Below are positions 42,984 to 54,775 of a stretch of DNA of 64,000 nucleotides, in pieces. Both the position numbers and the translations under genes were made by a program. The stretch is from contig NZ_LT606948.1 of assembly GCF_900095185.1 (NCBI RefSeq), forward strand, positions 1,103,915 to 1,167,914, given 5' to 3'. Numbering within the stretch: the stretch's first letter is position 1; each line of letters opens with the position of its first letter. The DNA comes from Polynucleobacter necessarius. Lineage in GTDB: Bacteria; Pseudomonadota; Gammaproteobacteria; Burkholderiales; Burkholderiaceae. The notes beneath the pieces are model-generated. The model did not search any database. It saw only the letters and a program-made list of their open reading frames with translations, and was not told the origin of the DNA.

Positions 42984-43573
42984 GTTTAATTTGGGTTTGC
43001 GGAGTCGATGAAGCAGGGCGTGGACCTCTTGTGGGCGCAGTAGTGGCTGGTGCTGTAGTCCTAGATCCCGATAATCCAATTGAAGGTCTTAAAGATTCTA
43101 AGAAATTAACGGCCACTCGTCGCGAATTTCTGTATGAACAGATTATGAAAAAAGCTAAAGCTTGGGGCGTGGGTGAATCCAGTCCAGCCGAGATTGATGA
43201 GATCAATATTTTGCAAGCCACGATGCTCGCAATGCGAAGGGCGATTGAAGATCTGGTTATCCGTTTGGGTGGATGGCCTGAAAAAGCTCTGATTGATGGT
43301 AATCGCTGTCCAGAGTTACCCATAGCAACGGAAGTAATTGTAAAAGGAGATGCTAAGGAGCCAGCAATATCCGCAGCATCGATTGTGGCGAAGGTCACTC
43401 GTAATCGCCAGATGATGTTATTACATAAACGTTATCCCGAATATGGTTTTGCTCAGCATATGGGCTATCCAACAGAGGCTCATTTTGCAGCGCTCAAACA
43501 ATTTGGCGCTTGTGACCAACATAGACGTAGTTTTTCTCCGGTACGAAAAGTCCTGGATGCGATTGACAAGTAA
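42980..43573 (+). CDS. rnhB: Ribonuclease HII
   Basis: Cleaves RNA in RNA-DNA hybrids and removes misinserted ribonucleotides. The 197-residue protein has the catalytic [14 protein letters not shown] (Asp10, Glu11), LIDGNR and [12 protein letters not shown]. It is the last intact gene of the lpx run; the next gene starts 3 bases later and is broken. Confidence 0.97.
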   Translation: MSLIWVCGVDEAGRGPLVGAVVAGAVVLDPDNPIEGLKDSKKLTATRREFLYEQIMKKAKAWGVGESSPAEIDEINILQATMLAMRRAIEDLVIRLGGWPEKALIDGNRCPELPIATEVIVKGDAKEPAISAASIVAKVTRNRQMMLLHKRYPEYGFAQHMGYPTEAHFAALKQFGACDQHRRSFSPVRKVLDAIDK

Positions 43574-43576
43574 GCA

Positions 43577-44404
43577 ATGAACTTTGATCGCATTACCTCC
43601 AAAGAAAATCTTTTATTTAAGGAGGTTCGCAATCTGCAAGCTACCGACTCTAAAGGTCAGAAGGCTAGGCTTGCGAGTGGCCAAGCTTTATGAGAGGGTA
43701 TTCATTTGGTGCAGACCTGGGTGGGCGATCCTGCTATAAAGATTCTGCTTACTTCAGAAGTTGGTCTCAAAAATATAGAAATCTCCCAAGCTATCTTCGA
43801 GCATCTCGAGATTTGTCCTGAAACCAAAGTATTTCAGTTGGATAGCGTGCTCTGGGACTTACTTTCTGATTTAGTAAATGCACCTCATATCGCCGGTCTC
43901 TTAGATCTTCCAAAATCTACCCTTGCTCCTCCGCAGTCTATCTCAACCTTAGAGGGCGATGTTGTGATTTTGGATCGAGTACAGGATGCAGGAAAGGTTG
44001 GTTCAATATTGCGTACTGCGGCTGCGGCTGGCTTTACACAAGTGATTGCTCTTACTGGATGCGCCTATGTATGGGCCAGCAAAGTATTGCGTGCCGGTAT
44101 GGGCGCACATCGCTTGCTTGATTTATATGAAGGATGGTCCAACCAACAATTGTTGAGCGCAGTAACTGCGCCTTTACTAGGCACTACGTCAGATGCAGAG
44201 TAAGATCTTGACTCGCTCAAAAGAGAGTGGCTGCATCCCGTAGTTTGGGTGATGGGTAGTGAAGGTTAAGGCGTTACCGAAGATCTGCTTATGCAAGCCA
44301 AAGGAGTGACTATTCCGATTGATCCAAGGTATGAATCGCTCAATGTCTCTACCGCAGCAGCAATCTGTTTGTTTGAAACATTAAGAGTGAGGCGGCGATC
44401 TTAA
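43577..44404 (+). pseudogene. TrmH/SpoU-family rRNA methyltransferase, interrupted by in-frame stops
   Basis: A full-length frame of 276 codons with no frameshift but three stops: TGA at about 43691 (homologues have Arg in LREGIHL), TAA at about 44201, and TAA at about 44267 inside the SAM-knot motif GSEG-QGV. The N-terminal substrate-binding part (ITSKENLLFKEVRNL) and the SpoU motifs VVILDRVQDAGKVGSILRTAAAAGF and LNVSTAAAICLFE are otherwise well kept. The Arg-to-stop and Gln-to-stop changes fit single C-to-T mutations (CGA to TGA, CAA to TAA). This looks like a recent loss of a 23S rRNA 2'-O-methyltransferase-like enzyme. Confidence 0.9.
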
Positions 44405-44420
44405 ATTGAAGAAAAGTCCT

Positions 44421-45248
44421 TTATCCGAGGATTGTTTTATTTGACTTGATCGCCTGTAGTACCGTAGCAGCGATCTCTTCAATTGATTTGCTGGTGGTTA
44501 GTACCCATGGAATGGACTGCTTTTTCATCATTGCGGTAGCTTCGTTTATTTCATATCGGCAGTTTTCTAACTTGGCGTAGTTGCTACTGGGTCTGCATTC
44601 ATTTCGAATCTCTGACAGCCGCTCTGCGTCGATCATCAGGCCGAAGATTTTTTGGCGAAAAGGAGCCAAGTCTTTAGGAAGTTGACCTCTTTCAAAGTCT
44701 TCTGGGATAAGTGGATAGTTTGCAGCCTTCAAGCCATATTGCATTGCGAGGTACAGGCTCGTTGGAGTTTTTCCGACTCGAGAGATGCCAATCAGGATGA
44801 CATCGGCTTCAGCTAAGTTTTGATTGGACTGACCATCATCATGCGCCAAAGAATAGTTGATTGCTTTAATGCGGTTCTTATAGGCTTCTGTATCCGCATT
44901 GTGGTGAAGTCGGTTCATGGCATGGGTAGATTTCATACCCAATGCCTCCTCTAAAGGGGCTACAAAGGTTTGGAGCATCTCTAAGATCAAACCATTTGCT
45001 TTGTCAACAATCGTATTGAGTGCGGAGTTCACTAAAGCAGTGAAAACAATGGGTTGTACCCCATATTTAGCAGCCGCTTGGTTGATGCTACTTACAACAT
45101 TATGGGCCTTGTCGACGTTATCTACAAAAGGCACGCGAATATGCTTAAAAGTGGCCTCAAATTGAGCCAAAATCGATTGGCTGAAGTTCTCGGCAGTAAT
45201 ACCGGTACCGTCAGAAACAATAAAAACAATACGGGCCTCGTTAGGCAT
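44421..45248 (-). CDS. ppsR: PEP synthase regulatory protein (PSRP)
   Basis: Bifunctional kinase/pyrophosphorylase (DUF299 family) that inactivates PEP synthase by ADP-dependent phosphorylation of a Thr and restores it with phosphate. The 275-residue protein begins IVFIVSDGTGITAE and has the P-loop-like GISRVGKTPTS at 154-164. It is divergent from its target gene ppsA across a 106-base gap that must hold both promoters. Both partners are intact. Confidence 0.95.
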   Translation of the reverse strand: MPNEARIVFIVSDGTGITAENFSQSILAQFEATFKHIRVPFVDNVDKAHNVVSSINQAAAKYGVQPIVFTALVNSALNTIVDKANGLILEMLQTFVAPLEEALGMKSTHAMNRLHHNADTEAYKNRIKAINYSLAHDDGQSNQNLAEADVILIGISRVGKTPTSLYLAMQYGLKAANYPLIPEDFERGQLPKDLAPFRQKIFGLMIDAERLSEIRNECRPSSNYAKLENCRYEINEATAMMKKQSIPWVLTTSKSIEEIAATVLQAIKSNKTILG

Positions 45249-45354
45249 GAATTTAGCTCAACAGTCGGGGTCAGCACTACAATAGAATCATATTAAAGCA
45301 TACCTCATATGCGGTGGCCGCCATACCAGTTTCCTTATCTTTAGAGAGTATTGT

Positions 45355-47748
45355 ATGTCCAACCAACAGCAACAAAATAGCAACATTACAGAAGCCTATG
45401 TATTGCCTTTTGAGCAACTTCGTATGACCGATGTCGAATCTGTCGGCGGTAAAAATGCCTCATTGGGAGAGATGATTTCTCAATTGGCTTCTACTGGGGT
45501 TCGCGTTCCAACAGGTTTTGCCACTACAGCATTGGCATTTCGTGATTTTCTAAAATACAACAATCTGACGGAGCGCATACAAAAGCGTTTAGCAGGTTTA
45601 AATATTGATGATGTACGCGCTTTAGCAGAGGCGGGCGCCGAGATTCGTCCTTGGATTGAAGCAGCACCATTTCAGCCTAAGCTTGAAGAAGAAATTTGTA
45701 AAGCATTTGCGGTGCTAGATGACTCAGGCAAAGGCTCTTTCGCAGTGCGCTCATCAGCCACTGCTGAAGACCTGTCTGACGCATCTTTTGCCGGTCAGCA
45801 AGAAACTTTCCTGAACGTCGAGGGTATTGAGAATGTTCTCAAGAAAATTCGCGAGGTATTTGCCTCACTCTATAACGACCGCGCAATTTCTTACCGTGTT
45901 CATAAGGGCTTTGCTCATGCTGAAGTAGCATTGTCTGCGGGTATTCAACGGATGGTGCGCTCTGATCTGGGTACTGCCGGGGTCATGTGTACATTAGATA
46001 TCGAGTCTGGCTTTGAGGATGTAGTTTTCATTACCTCAAGCTATGGCTTAGGCGAAACTGTGGTTCAGGGAGCAGTCAACCCAGATGAGTTTTACGTTTT
46101 TAAAACCACGTTAGCTAAAGATAAAAAAGCAATCATTCGCCGTTCTTTGGGCTCTAAATTAATTCAGATGCAATTTGCACCTAAGGAATCAGCCGAAAAA
46201 GTGCAAACAGTAGACGTGTCTCCAGAAAAGCGTAATCGTTTTTCCTTGGAAGATGCGGATATTACTGAGTTAGCTAAGTATGCAGCGATCATTGAAAAGC
46301 ACTATGGCCGTCCAATGGATATCGAGTGGGGTAAAGATGGTCAAGATGGTCGTATTTATATACTTCAAGCGCGTCCTGAAACAGTGAAGAGCCAAGCTGC
46401 TGGCCAAGTCGAGATGCGTTATAAATTAAAAGGTAGCTCGAAAGTATTGGCAAAGGGTCGTGCGATTGGTCAAAAGATTGGTGCAGGTCTGGTACGTATC
46501 ATTCGTGATCCGAGTGAAATGGATCGTGTGCAGCCAGGAGATGTGTTGGTAGCCGATATGACTGATCCAAACTGGGAGCCAATCATGAAGCGGGCTTCTG
46601 CAATTGTGACTAACCGTGGTGGTCGTACTTGTCACGCAGCCATCATTGCCCGTGAATTAGGTGTTCCTGCTATTGTAGGTTGCGGAGATGCAACGGAGCG
46701 CTTGCAGGACGGTATGGTGGTCACCGTTTCTTGTGCTGAAGGCGATGAAGGCCATATCTATGATGGTTTGATCGAATCGGAGGTAACTGAAGTATCTCGT
46801 GGAGCATTGCCTGAAATTCCAGTCAAGATCACCATGAATATTGGTAATCCTCAGTGGGCATTTGATTTCTGTCAGATCCCAAATGCAGGTGTTGGTTTAG
46901 CGCGTCTCGAGTTCATTATCAATAACTATATTGGCGTTCATCCGCGTGCTGTACTGGAATATCCAAATATTGATCCTGATCTCAAGCGTGCAGTAGAGAG
47001 TGTTGCGCGTGGCTACGCTAGCCCTCGTCAATTCTATGAAGATAAGTTAGTTGAAGGCGTTGCAATAATTGCGGCTGCTTTCTATCCAAAGCCAGTCATT
47101 GTGCGTTTATCTGACTTCAAATCCAATGAGTACAAGAAACTCATCGGCGGATCACGTTATGAGCCAGATGCGGAAAATTCAATGTTGGGCTTCCGCGGTG
47201 CTTCACGTTACGTTTCTGAAGCTTTTGCACTTGAGTGCGTTGCGATGAACCGTGTCCGAGAGGATATGGGCTTAGATAACGTTGAGATCATGGTTCCGTT
47301 TGTACGTACGATTAAGCAAGCTGAGCGAGTCATTGATATGATGGAAAAGTTTGGTCTTAAGCGTGGCGTCAATGGCTTACGTCTGATTATGATGTGCGAA
47401 ATTCCATCCAATGCGATTTTGGCTGACCAGTTCCTGGAATACTTTGATGGCTTCTCAATCGGCTCTAACGACATGACTCGGTTAACACTGGGTCTAGATC
47501 GTGATTCTGGTATGGAGCTACTGGCAATCGATTTTGATGAGCGCGATCCAGCAGTTGAGTTCATGATTGCGCGCTTAATTGATGCTTGTCGTAAGCAAAA
47601 TAAATACGTTGGCATTTGTGGTCAAGGTCCTTCAGACCACCCAGACTTTGCGCGCTGGTTAGTGGAGAAGGGAGTTACTTCTATCTCACTGAATCCTGAT
47701 AGCGTAGTAGCTACCTGGGAGGTGTTGGGTCAGAGTTTAAAAGCATAA
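45355..47748 (+). CDS. ppsA: Phosphoenolpyruvate synthase
   Basis: Converts pyruvate and ATP to PEP, AMP and phosphate in gluconeogenesis. The 797-residue protein has an N-terminal ATP-binding domain ([12 protein letters not shown]), the swivelling phosphohistidine domain with [14 protein letters not shown] (His about 427) and a C-terminal TIM barrel ending [12 protein letters not shown]. The Thr just before the catalytic His is the site regulated by PpsR. A perfect terminator follows. Confidence 0.97.
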   Translation: MSNQQQQNSNITEAYVLPFEQLRMTDVESVGGKNASLGEMISQLASTGVRVPTGFATTALAFRDFLKYNNLTERIQKRLAGLNIDDVRALAEAGAEIRPWIEAAPFQPKLEEEICKAFAVLDDSGKGSFAVRSSATAEDLSDASFAGQQETFLNVEGIENVLKKIREVFASLYNDRAISYRVHKGFAHAEVALSAGIQRMVRSDLGTAGVMCTLDIESGFEDVVFITSSYGLGETVVQGAVNPDEFYVFKTTLAKDKKAIIRRSLGSKLIQMQFAPKESAEKVQTVDVSPEKRNRFSLEDADITELAKYAAIIEKHYGRPMDIEWGKDGQDGRIYILQARPETVKSQAAGQVEMRYKLKGSSKVLAKGRAIGQKIGAGLVRIIRDPSEMDRVQPGDVLVADMTDPNWEPIMKRASAIVTNRGGRTCHAAIIARELGVPAIVGCGDATERLQDGMVVTVSCAEGDEGHIYDGLIESEVTEVSRGALPEIPVKITMNIGNPQWAFDFCQIPNAGVGLARLEFIINNYIGVHPRAVLEYPNIDPDLKRAVESVARGYASPRQFYEDKLVEGVAIIAAAFYPKPVIVRLSDFKSNEYKKLIGGSRYEPDAENSMLGFRGASRYVSEAFALECVAMNRVREDMGLDNVEIMVPFVRTIKQAERVIDMMEKFGLKRGVNGLRLIMMCEIPSNAILADQFLEYFDGFSIGSNDMTRLTLGLDRDSGMELLAIDFDERDPAVEFMIARLIDACRKQNKYVGICGQGPSDHPDFARWLVEKGVTSISLNPDSVVATWEVLGQSLKA

Positions 47749-47761
47749 ATACCAGACGTCA

Positions 47762-47803
47762 CAATAGCAAAAGGCCCAGAGAAATCTGGGCCTTTTGCTA
47801 TTG
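47762..47803 (+). terminator. Strong terminator after ppsA
   Basis: A perfect 19-base stem (47762-47780 with 47785-47803, arms containing GGCCCAGA and TCTGGGCC) around a GAAA tetraloop. The A and T tracts on the outer arms would let it work in both directions, ending ppsA and anything read leftward from the Anbu cluster. Confidence 0.92.
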
Positions 47804-47815
47804 TGAATATAAAAA

Positions 47816-47972
47816 ACTATTTTGCTTTGACTTTAGTGCTATTTCTTTTGACTGAATTTTTGTGGGTGGGAGTAGTGGTCTTCGCTTTTCCTTTGGGGGG
47901 TTGGCGATTCATTGGAACTGCGCCCATTTTTTTCGCAGGCGCAGAAATAGCGCTAGACTTATTGGCGCCACT
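47816..47972 (-). other. Lys/Ala/Pro-rich reading continuing in frame past the Anbu stop
   Basis: Immediately after the TGA of the Anbu gene, the same minus-strand frame stays open for 51 codons and ends at TAG 47816-47818. The encoded tail is very basic (AKKMGAVPMNRQPPKGKAK, then KNSVKRNSTKVKAK). It may be a remnant of a short basic protein or a former C-terminal tail cut off by a new stop. A plus-strand hydrophobic frame over the same bases (47803-48030) is simply the complement of these lysine codons. Confidence 0.35.
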
Positions 47973-48689
47973 TCAGCTGGGCTCGGAAATTGAATTAAAT
48001 GCAGCGCGCAGTTTTTCACCCCAGAGCTGATGGATCATCTGGAAGTACGGGTTTACTGCATCCATGGTTACAAGCTTGTCTGCTTTCAATGAATTCTTCT
48101 CGTATACCAGCAGATCAAGTGGCGGCCCGACAGAAATATTACTGTTGAGTGTTGAATCCATCGACATCAAAACACACTTGGTAGCTAGATTGAGGGGCGT
48201 ATTGAAATTCCACACTCGATCCAATATGGATTTGCCGTACTTGGACTCACTAACCTGAAAGCAGCAAGTCTCCGGGGTAGCTTCAATAAAGTTTCCGGCT
48301 GAGTAGATGTTAAAGAGGCGAGGTCTCTCACTGTTAACTTGACCGCCAAAGATAAGGTTGCAATTAACGTCAATTCCAGACTTCTCAAGCGCCTTATGGT
48401 CGCGGTCATACACTTGCTTAATGGCATCACCAAGGACGACGGCAGCATCATGTGAATTTTCGGCTGTCCAGAGATTTTTACCATTGAGCAATTGACCTTG
48501 GAGTAATATTTCTTTAACTGCTTGGGTAATCGCTAAATTGCCAGCGCTCATCAAAGTAAAAAATCGATTATTATCTTGAAACAAAGTCATTTTTCTAAAG
48601 GTGCCGATTTGATCTACGCCAGCATTGGTACGAGTGTCTGATGACAACCCAAAACCATCTTTAAGGCAAAGCCCAGCACAGTACGTCAT
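47973..48689 (-). CDS. Anbu-type proteasome homologue (ancestral beta subunit)
   Basis: Bacterial proteasome-fold protein related to HslV, thought to act as an N-terminal-threonine hydrolase. The 238-residue protein begins MTYCAGLCLKDGFGLSSDTRTNAGVDQI. Removal of Met exposes the Thr nucleophile, so the ATG at 48689 (behind GAGGG) is chosen over an in-frame TTG six bases upstream, which would bury it. Conserved SDTRTNAGVD and FRKMTLF are present. The three upstream genes (transglutaminase-like, alpha-E, ATP-grasp) are the usual Anbu operon partners, and all are broken. Function in the cell is uncertain even in model species. Confidence 0.9.
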   Translation of the reverse strand: MTYCAGLCLKDGFGLSSDTRTNAGVDQIGTFRKMTLFQDNNRFFTLMSAGNLAITQAVKEILLQGQLLNGKNLWTAENSHDAAVVLGDAIKQVYDRDHKALEKSGIDVNCNLIFGGQVNSERPRLFNIYSAGNFIEATPETCCFQVSESKYGKSILDRVWNFNTPLNLATKCVLMSMDSTLNSNISVGPPLDLLVYEKNSLKADKLVTMDAVNPYFQMIHQLWGEKLRAAFNSISEPS

Positions 48690-48742
48690 TCTCAAACCCT
48701 CATCATTATTTGTGGAGATTATCTCTTCAAAACGACTTGGAC

Positions 48743-49505
48743 CTAAGCCAGCTGCTGGATGGAGATATTGGTACTAAGCTCTTCGCCGTCACCGCCAGTG
48801 CGAACACCTTTAACGGGGTGTGCATAGTAGTAGTCCCGTCCAATGGCAAGCCTGATGTGGCGTGAATCAATTAGACAAGCGTGAGTAATATCTACGCTAA
48901 TCCAAATGCCTTTTCTCAATATCACTGCAAAAATCTATCTAGGCGTGACTGGCTAGGTTGGGAGACTCTTTTCTGCAACGAAATACCCACTAACATAACG
49001 AGCGGGGATATTAGAGGCTCGGCATAAGCTCAACATAATGTGTGCATGATTTTGACAAACACCAGATCTCATAGCGAATGATTGGACTGCTGTAGTTGCA
49101 AAGTGGGTTTGACCGGGTACGTAGATGATAGTGTCTTGAACAGCAGCGGCTAATTTGAGAACCTCATCTATTGAATTCTTTTTTTGGCAGACCAGTTGAG
49201 AAGTACGTGAGCATCTCTTCAGTGGGCTCAGTAAGATTGGTTTGTTGCAATCGGTAGTAAGCTGAAACAGCTTTAGCTTCATCAACAAATTCATATACAT
49301 CCTGAGTGTGTACTTCACCTTCAGCCTCAATCTACGTTACCAAAGGAATCAATTGAGTTGGATGCTTTAATTGGGGTGCCGATCTTCCGCTTGTCTATTT
49401 GTTGGCCCTCGACAGTGGGTGGAGTAAGACGCAATTCCTGAATGGAATAGCGTATACCGGTGCTTCATAGCGGTATACCGTGCGGTGGCGTATTTTGAGA
49501 TGCAT
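48743..49505 (-). pseudogene. Transglutaminase-like cysteine protease of the Anbu operon, broken
   Basis: From ATG 49505 the start MHLKIRHRTVYRYEAPVYA matches the family's beta-rich N-terminal domain, then shifts frame within 30 codons to SIQELRLTPPTVEGQQ. The catalytic core is open in a later stretch (FAMRSGVCQNHAHIMLSLCRASNIPARYVSGYF, with the active Cys), then stops at 48953. The C-terminal signature continues in another frame (GIWISVDITHACLIDSRHIRLAIGRDY) to 48743. At least three lesions. Confidence 0.88.
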
Positions 49506-49519
49506 ATTTTGATCATTTC

Positions 49520-50471
49520 TTAGGCGACAGCCAAAGGAATGAGATAGGCGCTACTAAACTCATCAGCTACATGGTTGATGTGTTCCAAAAAGCTTTCAAT
49601 AAACTCTTCTAAACCTTGCTCAAATACTTCATCAATATCAGAGTAATCTAAGCTAGCTTTCAATTTTCCAAGTAAACGCTCAATTTCTTTAGATTGTTGA
49701 TTTTTCATCTCAGAAATCAGTGGAATTAATTCACTGACACAGCAAATTAAAGATCGCGGCATTTGTTTGTTAAAGATGAGGAGTTGTGTAACCTGTTTTG
49801 GCGTAACCTGATCAAAATAAATTTGGCGATAAATCTCAAAAGCTGACACAGACCGAAGTAAAGCAGCCCAGTGATAGAAGTCAAAGAAGTTACCATCCGT
49901 GCCTTTGTTACCAACTGCGTCTTTATTGATGACCTTAATCGACGCCTGATATACGCGCTCGGCCCGCTCAAGCAATGTCCCTACGCTAATAAAGTAGAAG
50001 GCCTGATTCTTAAGCATAGTGCCATGCAGTACTCCTCTAAATACGTAGCAACGGTGCTTAACGCATTCCAAGAGGCGGGCTGGGATCAGCTTGATGTCTT
50101 GCTTCAAGGATGCGGTGTAACTCAAGCCAAGTGGTGTTTTGTGTTTTCCAAACTGCAGAAGTACTTTTTCCACGAATGACGCGAGCATTTTCTCGCGCAG
50201 CATATAGACAGGAGACGATACTCGAGGGATTACTTGTTTCATAAATTATGAAATCCAAAACATTCTCACGATTAATAACATCATATTTACTTAAGAATGC
50301 ATCCTATAACTTGGAAAGAGTGAGTAATTTTTTCCAGCTTTGTTCTAAAAACTTCTCAGGCTGTGGAAGTAAGGAGGTCTGATGATTGACGTCGAGCATG
50401 CGAGCAGTCTTTTCTGCGCGCTCGGTATAGCGGGCCATCCAGTAAAGATAATCAGCGGTACGACTAAGCAT
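49520..50471 (-). pseudogene. Alpha-E domain protein of the Anbu operon, broken
   Basis: Begins MLSRTADYLYWMARYTERAEKTARML at 50471, the canonical alpha-E (DUF403) N-terminus. A TAG interrupts at about 50308 (before DAFLSKYDVI). The frame reopens through SIVSCLYAARENARVIRG and WKTQNTTWLELHRIL and breaks near 50060. The rest (KHRCYVFRGVLHGTMLKNQAFYF, then LLERAERVYQASIKV and on to 49520) is open in a different frame. Two lesions at least. Alpha-E proteins are helical partners of circularly permuted ATP-grasp enzymes. Confidence 0.88.
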
Positions 50472-50499
50472 AATTTTTCTTATTTCTCATGCACTTCTC

Positions 50500-51851
50500 T
50501 TATTCTTCCAGCACCCAGGTATCTTTAGTTCCGCTACCTTTGGATGAATTTACAACCAAAGAGCCCTCTTTCAGGGCAACCCTGGTCAATCCACCGGGAA
50601 TCATCTTGATTGTTTTTCCTGAGAGAACAAAAGGTCTTAAATCGATATGCCTTGGGGCAACACCAGACTCTACAAAAGTAGGGCCGGTCGATAGAGCTAA
50701 AGTAGGTTGAGCGATATATTTATCTGAGTTAGCAATCAGATGCGCTCTAAATATTTGACTACCAACTTCTCTAAATTGGCTAGTGTATAAGCCAGGTCAT
50801 CTGGCTTGCGACATTGGAAGGTGGGAACATTATTGAGAATGGGTTTTTCGCCTAGATAAAACTCAATCATCTCAGGAACATAGGGATAAATGGATTTGTC
50901 ATCTGCAATGCCCATGCCAATTGCATTAGCCAATGTCACATTGCCTGCGCGATGTGCTGATAATAGCCCAGCTACGCCCAGGGTGGAGTCCGAGCGGAAT
51001 GCTAATGGATCCACAGGAAGTCATCATCAACACGACGATAGATCCCATCAACACGCTCAGGTTCTTGGGTGGTACGCATAAAGACCTGTTCGTTCTTAAC
51101 AAATAAATCCTTGCCTTCCACTAACTCAACGCCCATCTGCTGCGCGAGATAGCTGTGCTCAAAGTAAACTGAGTTGTACATGTCTGGTGTAAGCACAACC
51201 ACATTCGGTTTTTTAACATCGTCTGGTTTAGCAGACTTGAGGCACTCGAGCAAAAGATCTGGGTAGTGCTCAACGGGTGCAATGCGATATTTCTGTAAAA
51301 GATCTGGAAAGAGTCGCATCATCATCTTGCGATCTTCGACCATATAAGACACACTAGAGGGAACGCGCAAGTTATCGTCTAATACATAGAACTCGCCTTC
51401 ACCAGCGCGTATGATATCAATACCTGCAATTTGGGCGTATATGTCGTGTGGCGCGCTGACATTGCGCATTTCGGGACGACGGTATTGCGCATTGTTATAA
51501 ATTTGTTCGGCTGGAACAATTCCTGCTTTGATGATTTCTTCATCGTGATGCACATCATAGATAAAGCGATTTAGCGCTTTAACACGCTGGCGAAGGCCAG
51601 CCTCAAGCTGCGCCCACTCTTTGGCTGTGAAGATACGGAGAACTTGATCAAATGGAATCGTTCTTTCTGAGCCAAAGTCATCTCTATAAACGGCGAAGGT
51701 GAATATCTACGCGTCGCAAGATGAGATCTGCCTCAGCCCGCTTGAGGCCCATGAGGGTGTCGCTTTGCTGTTTCAGCCAGCTGTGAAAGATTTCGTAGTG
51801 GGGGCGCGCTTTCCCTGCGGCGTCAAGCATTTCATCAAAAGGCAATTTCAT
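50500..51851 (-). pseudogene. Circularly permuted ATP-grasp enzyme of the Anbu operon, broken
   Basis: Predicted peptide ligase. From ATG 51851 the start MKLPFDEMLDAAGKARPHYE is typical. A frameshift near 51700 precedes the FGSERTIPFDQVLRIF block. A long open stretch follows (51553-51002: [43 protein letters not shown]). A second shift lies near 51010 before [15 protein letters not shown]. After YLERI (50736) there is a stop, and the ATP-binding glycine loop seems deleted before the recovered C-terminus ([28 protein letters not shown], ending WVLEE at 50500). Confidence 0.88.
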
Positions 51852-51983
51852 AGTTACAAAACTCATGCCTTCACTGACTCTGAGTTCGTTGAGTTGCAGC
51901 GGCTTGGTGCCATGTTGCACTATAAACGTACAAAATGGTCAGATATTGGCTTTTAAACTGTTTTATCAGGCTTTTTAAGCTTA

Positions 51984-52436
51984 TTAGGCGTTTAAATCGC
52001 CTCTGGCAATACGTCCTTTTTGTACTTCCCATTCACGCTCTTTGGTTGCTGCACGTTTGTCATGCTGTTTCTTACCCCTGGCAAGGCCAATTTCGCATTT
52101 GACGTTACCTCTCGAGAAATGCAGGTTCAGAGGCACGATGGTGTAGCCCTTTTGCTCTACCTTGCCACTCAAGTTGCGAATTTCAATGGCATTAAGCAGA
52201 AGTTTTCGAGTCCTAGTGCTGTCTGGAACGATATGGGTTGAGGCTGAAAATAGGGGGGTGATATGGCAGCCGATCAGAAATAGCTCCGCCTTGCGGATGA
52301 CTACATACGCTTCTTTAATGTGCATACGGCCTGCGCGGATGGCCTTAACTTCCCAGCCCTCCAAGACTAGCCCTGCCTCAAAGCGCTCCTCGATAAAATA
52401 ATCAAAGAAGGCTTTTTTGTTATCGACGATACTCAT
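51984..52436 (-). CDS. smpB: SsrA-binding protein SmpB
   Basis: Partner of tmRNA in rescue of stalled ribosomes. The 150-residue OB-fold protein has [31 protein letters not shown] and the C-terminal basic tail [26 protein letters not shown] that enters the mRNA channel. It is divergent from ratA with a 25-base gap, an arrangement common in proteobacteria. No tmRNA gene lies in this window. Confidence 0.97.
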   Translation of the reverse strand: MSIVDNKKAFFDYFIEERFEAGLVLEGWEVKAIRAGRMHIKEAYVVIRKAELFLIGCHITPLFSASTHIVPDSTRTRKLLLNAIEIRNLSGKVEQKGYTIVPLNLHFSRGNVKCEIGLARGKKQHDKRAATKEREWEVQKGRIARGDLNA

Positions 52437-52461
52437 ATTTATTTAGCTCTCAAGAACGATT

Positions 52462-52893
52462 ATGGCAGACCTCTATAAGACCGTTTTAATTGGTCAATCA
52501 GCCGACCGTATGTATGCCTTGGTGACAGATGTCGCCCGTTATCCTGAGTTCCTACCTTGGTGTGCTGGAGTGGAAATTTTTGAGCAGACTGAGATTGTGC
52601 TTAATGCCAAAATCAATATTCATTTCAAGGGCATTACGCAGTACTTTCATACGCGCAATGTCAATCACCGCCCAGAGACTATCGATATGGTCTTCGTAGA
52701 TGGCCCATTTAAGCATTTCTCTGGGCAATGGAACTTTATTCCTTTGCGAGAAGATGCGTGTAAGGTTGAATTCAAGCTCCATTGGGAATTTAAGAGCGTA
52801 ATCCTAGATAAGATCATTGGCCCCGTCTTTGGGCATATTGCTGGAACCTTTGTAGATTGCTTTGTGAAGCGGGCAGAAGAGCTTTATGGCTGA
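52462..52893 (+). CDS. ratA: RatA/COQ10-like START-domain protein
   Basis: A 143-residue polyketide-cyclase/START-fold protein (MADLYKTVLIGQSADRMYALVTDVARYPEFLPWC). Members are called RatA, described in E. coli as able to block 70S ribosome association, while related Coq10 proteins bind ubiquinone; both roles have been proposed. It lies divergent from smpB and overlaps ratB by 8 bases, the classical yfjG-yfjF pair. Confidence 0.9.
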   Translation: MADLYKTVLIGQSADRMYALVTDVARYPEFLPWCAGVEIFEQTEIVLNAKINIHFKGITQYFHTRNVNHRPETIDMVFVDGPFKHFSGQWNFIPLREDACKVEFKLHWEFKSVILDKIIGPVFGHIAGTFVDCFVKRAEELYG

Positions 52894-53236
52894 GCGCTCG
52901 CTTGATCTCCTGTTGTGTGATGCTCGAGATGGAGAGCCCACAGTTATACCCTTCAAACTTGTTTTGCAAGCAAATGAGCAGGCTACCGTTGGGTTTGCTT
53001 TGATGAGATCAGGTGTTGCATTTGGTCCGGATGATCCTGTGTTAGCCAGACAAGGCTGTTTTGGGGTCTTTGGTAAGCGCAAGGAGTGGGATAGCCCAAT
53101 TTATGCTGGTGACCGTTTAGAGCTCTACTCCCCTTTATTAATAGATCCCAAGACGGTTCGGCGCAAGAAGGCTAATCAGAACCAGGACGCCAAATTCCAG
53201 GCTGCCGCAGCTAAAAGAAAGGCTAGGAGGCTATAA
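52886..53236 (+). CDS. ratB: RnfH/RatB family ubiquitin-fold protein
   Basis: A 116-residue protein of the UPF0125 family with a beta-grasp fold, ending in a lysine/arginine-rich tail (VRRKKANQNQDAK, AAAKRKARRL). The core GDRLELYSPLLIDPKTVRRKKA is the family signature. The start lies inside ratA, so they are cotranslated. The family is paired with ratA in E. coli; its biochemical role is unclear. Confidence 0.88.
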   Translation: MAERSLDLLLCDARDGEPTVIPFKLVLQANEQATVGFALMRSGVAFGPDDPVLARQGCFGVFGKRKEWDSPIYAGDRLELYSPLLIDPKTVRRKKANQNQDAKFQAAAAKRKARRL

Positions 53237-53253
53237 TCTGTTTTTGCGACTAG

Positions 53254-54726
<1,473 letters not shown>

Positions 54727-54775
54727 CAAATAAACCCAAGCTGAAATTACAGCTGAATTAAAGACTGACTTTTTC

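Noticed and set aside
45249..45354. Promoters in the ppsR-ppsA divergent gap
   Set aside because: Several AT-rich hexamers are present, but none has both a good -35 and -10 at proper spacing, so no site was called.
47803..48030. Plus-strand 75-codon hydrophobic frame after ppsA
   Set aside because: It begins inside the ppsA terminator, overlaps the Anbu gene end, and its hydrophobic composition is the complement of the lysine-rich minus-strand reading. No ribosome site fits.
49871..50179. Plus-strand 102-codon frame within the alpha-E pseudogene
   Set aside because: The minus strand carries clear alpha-E family sequence throughout, so this is its complement.
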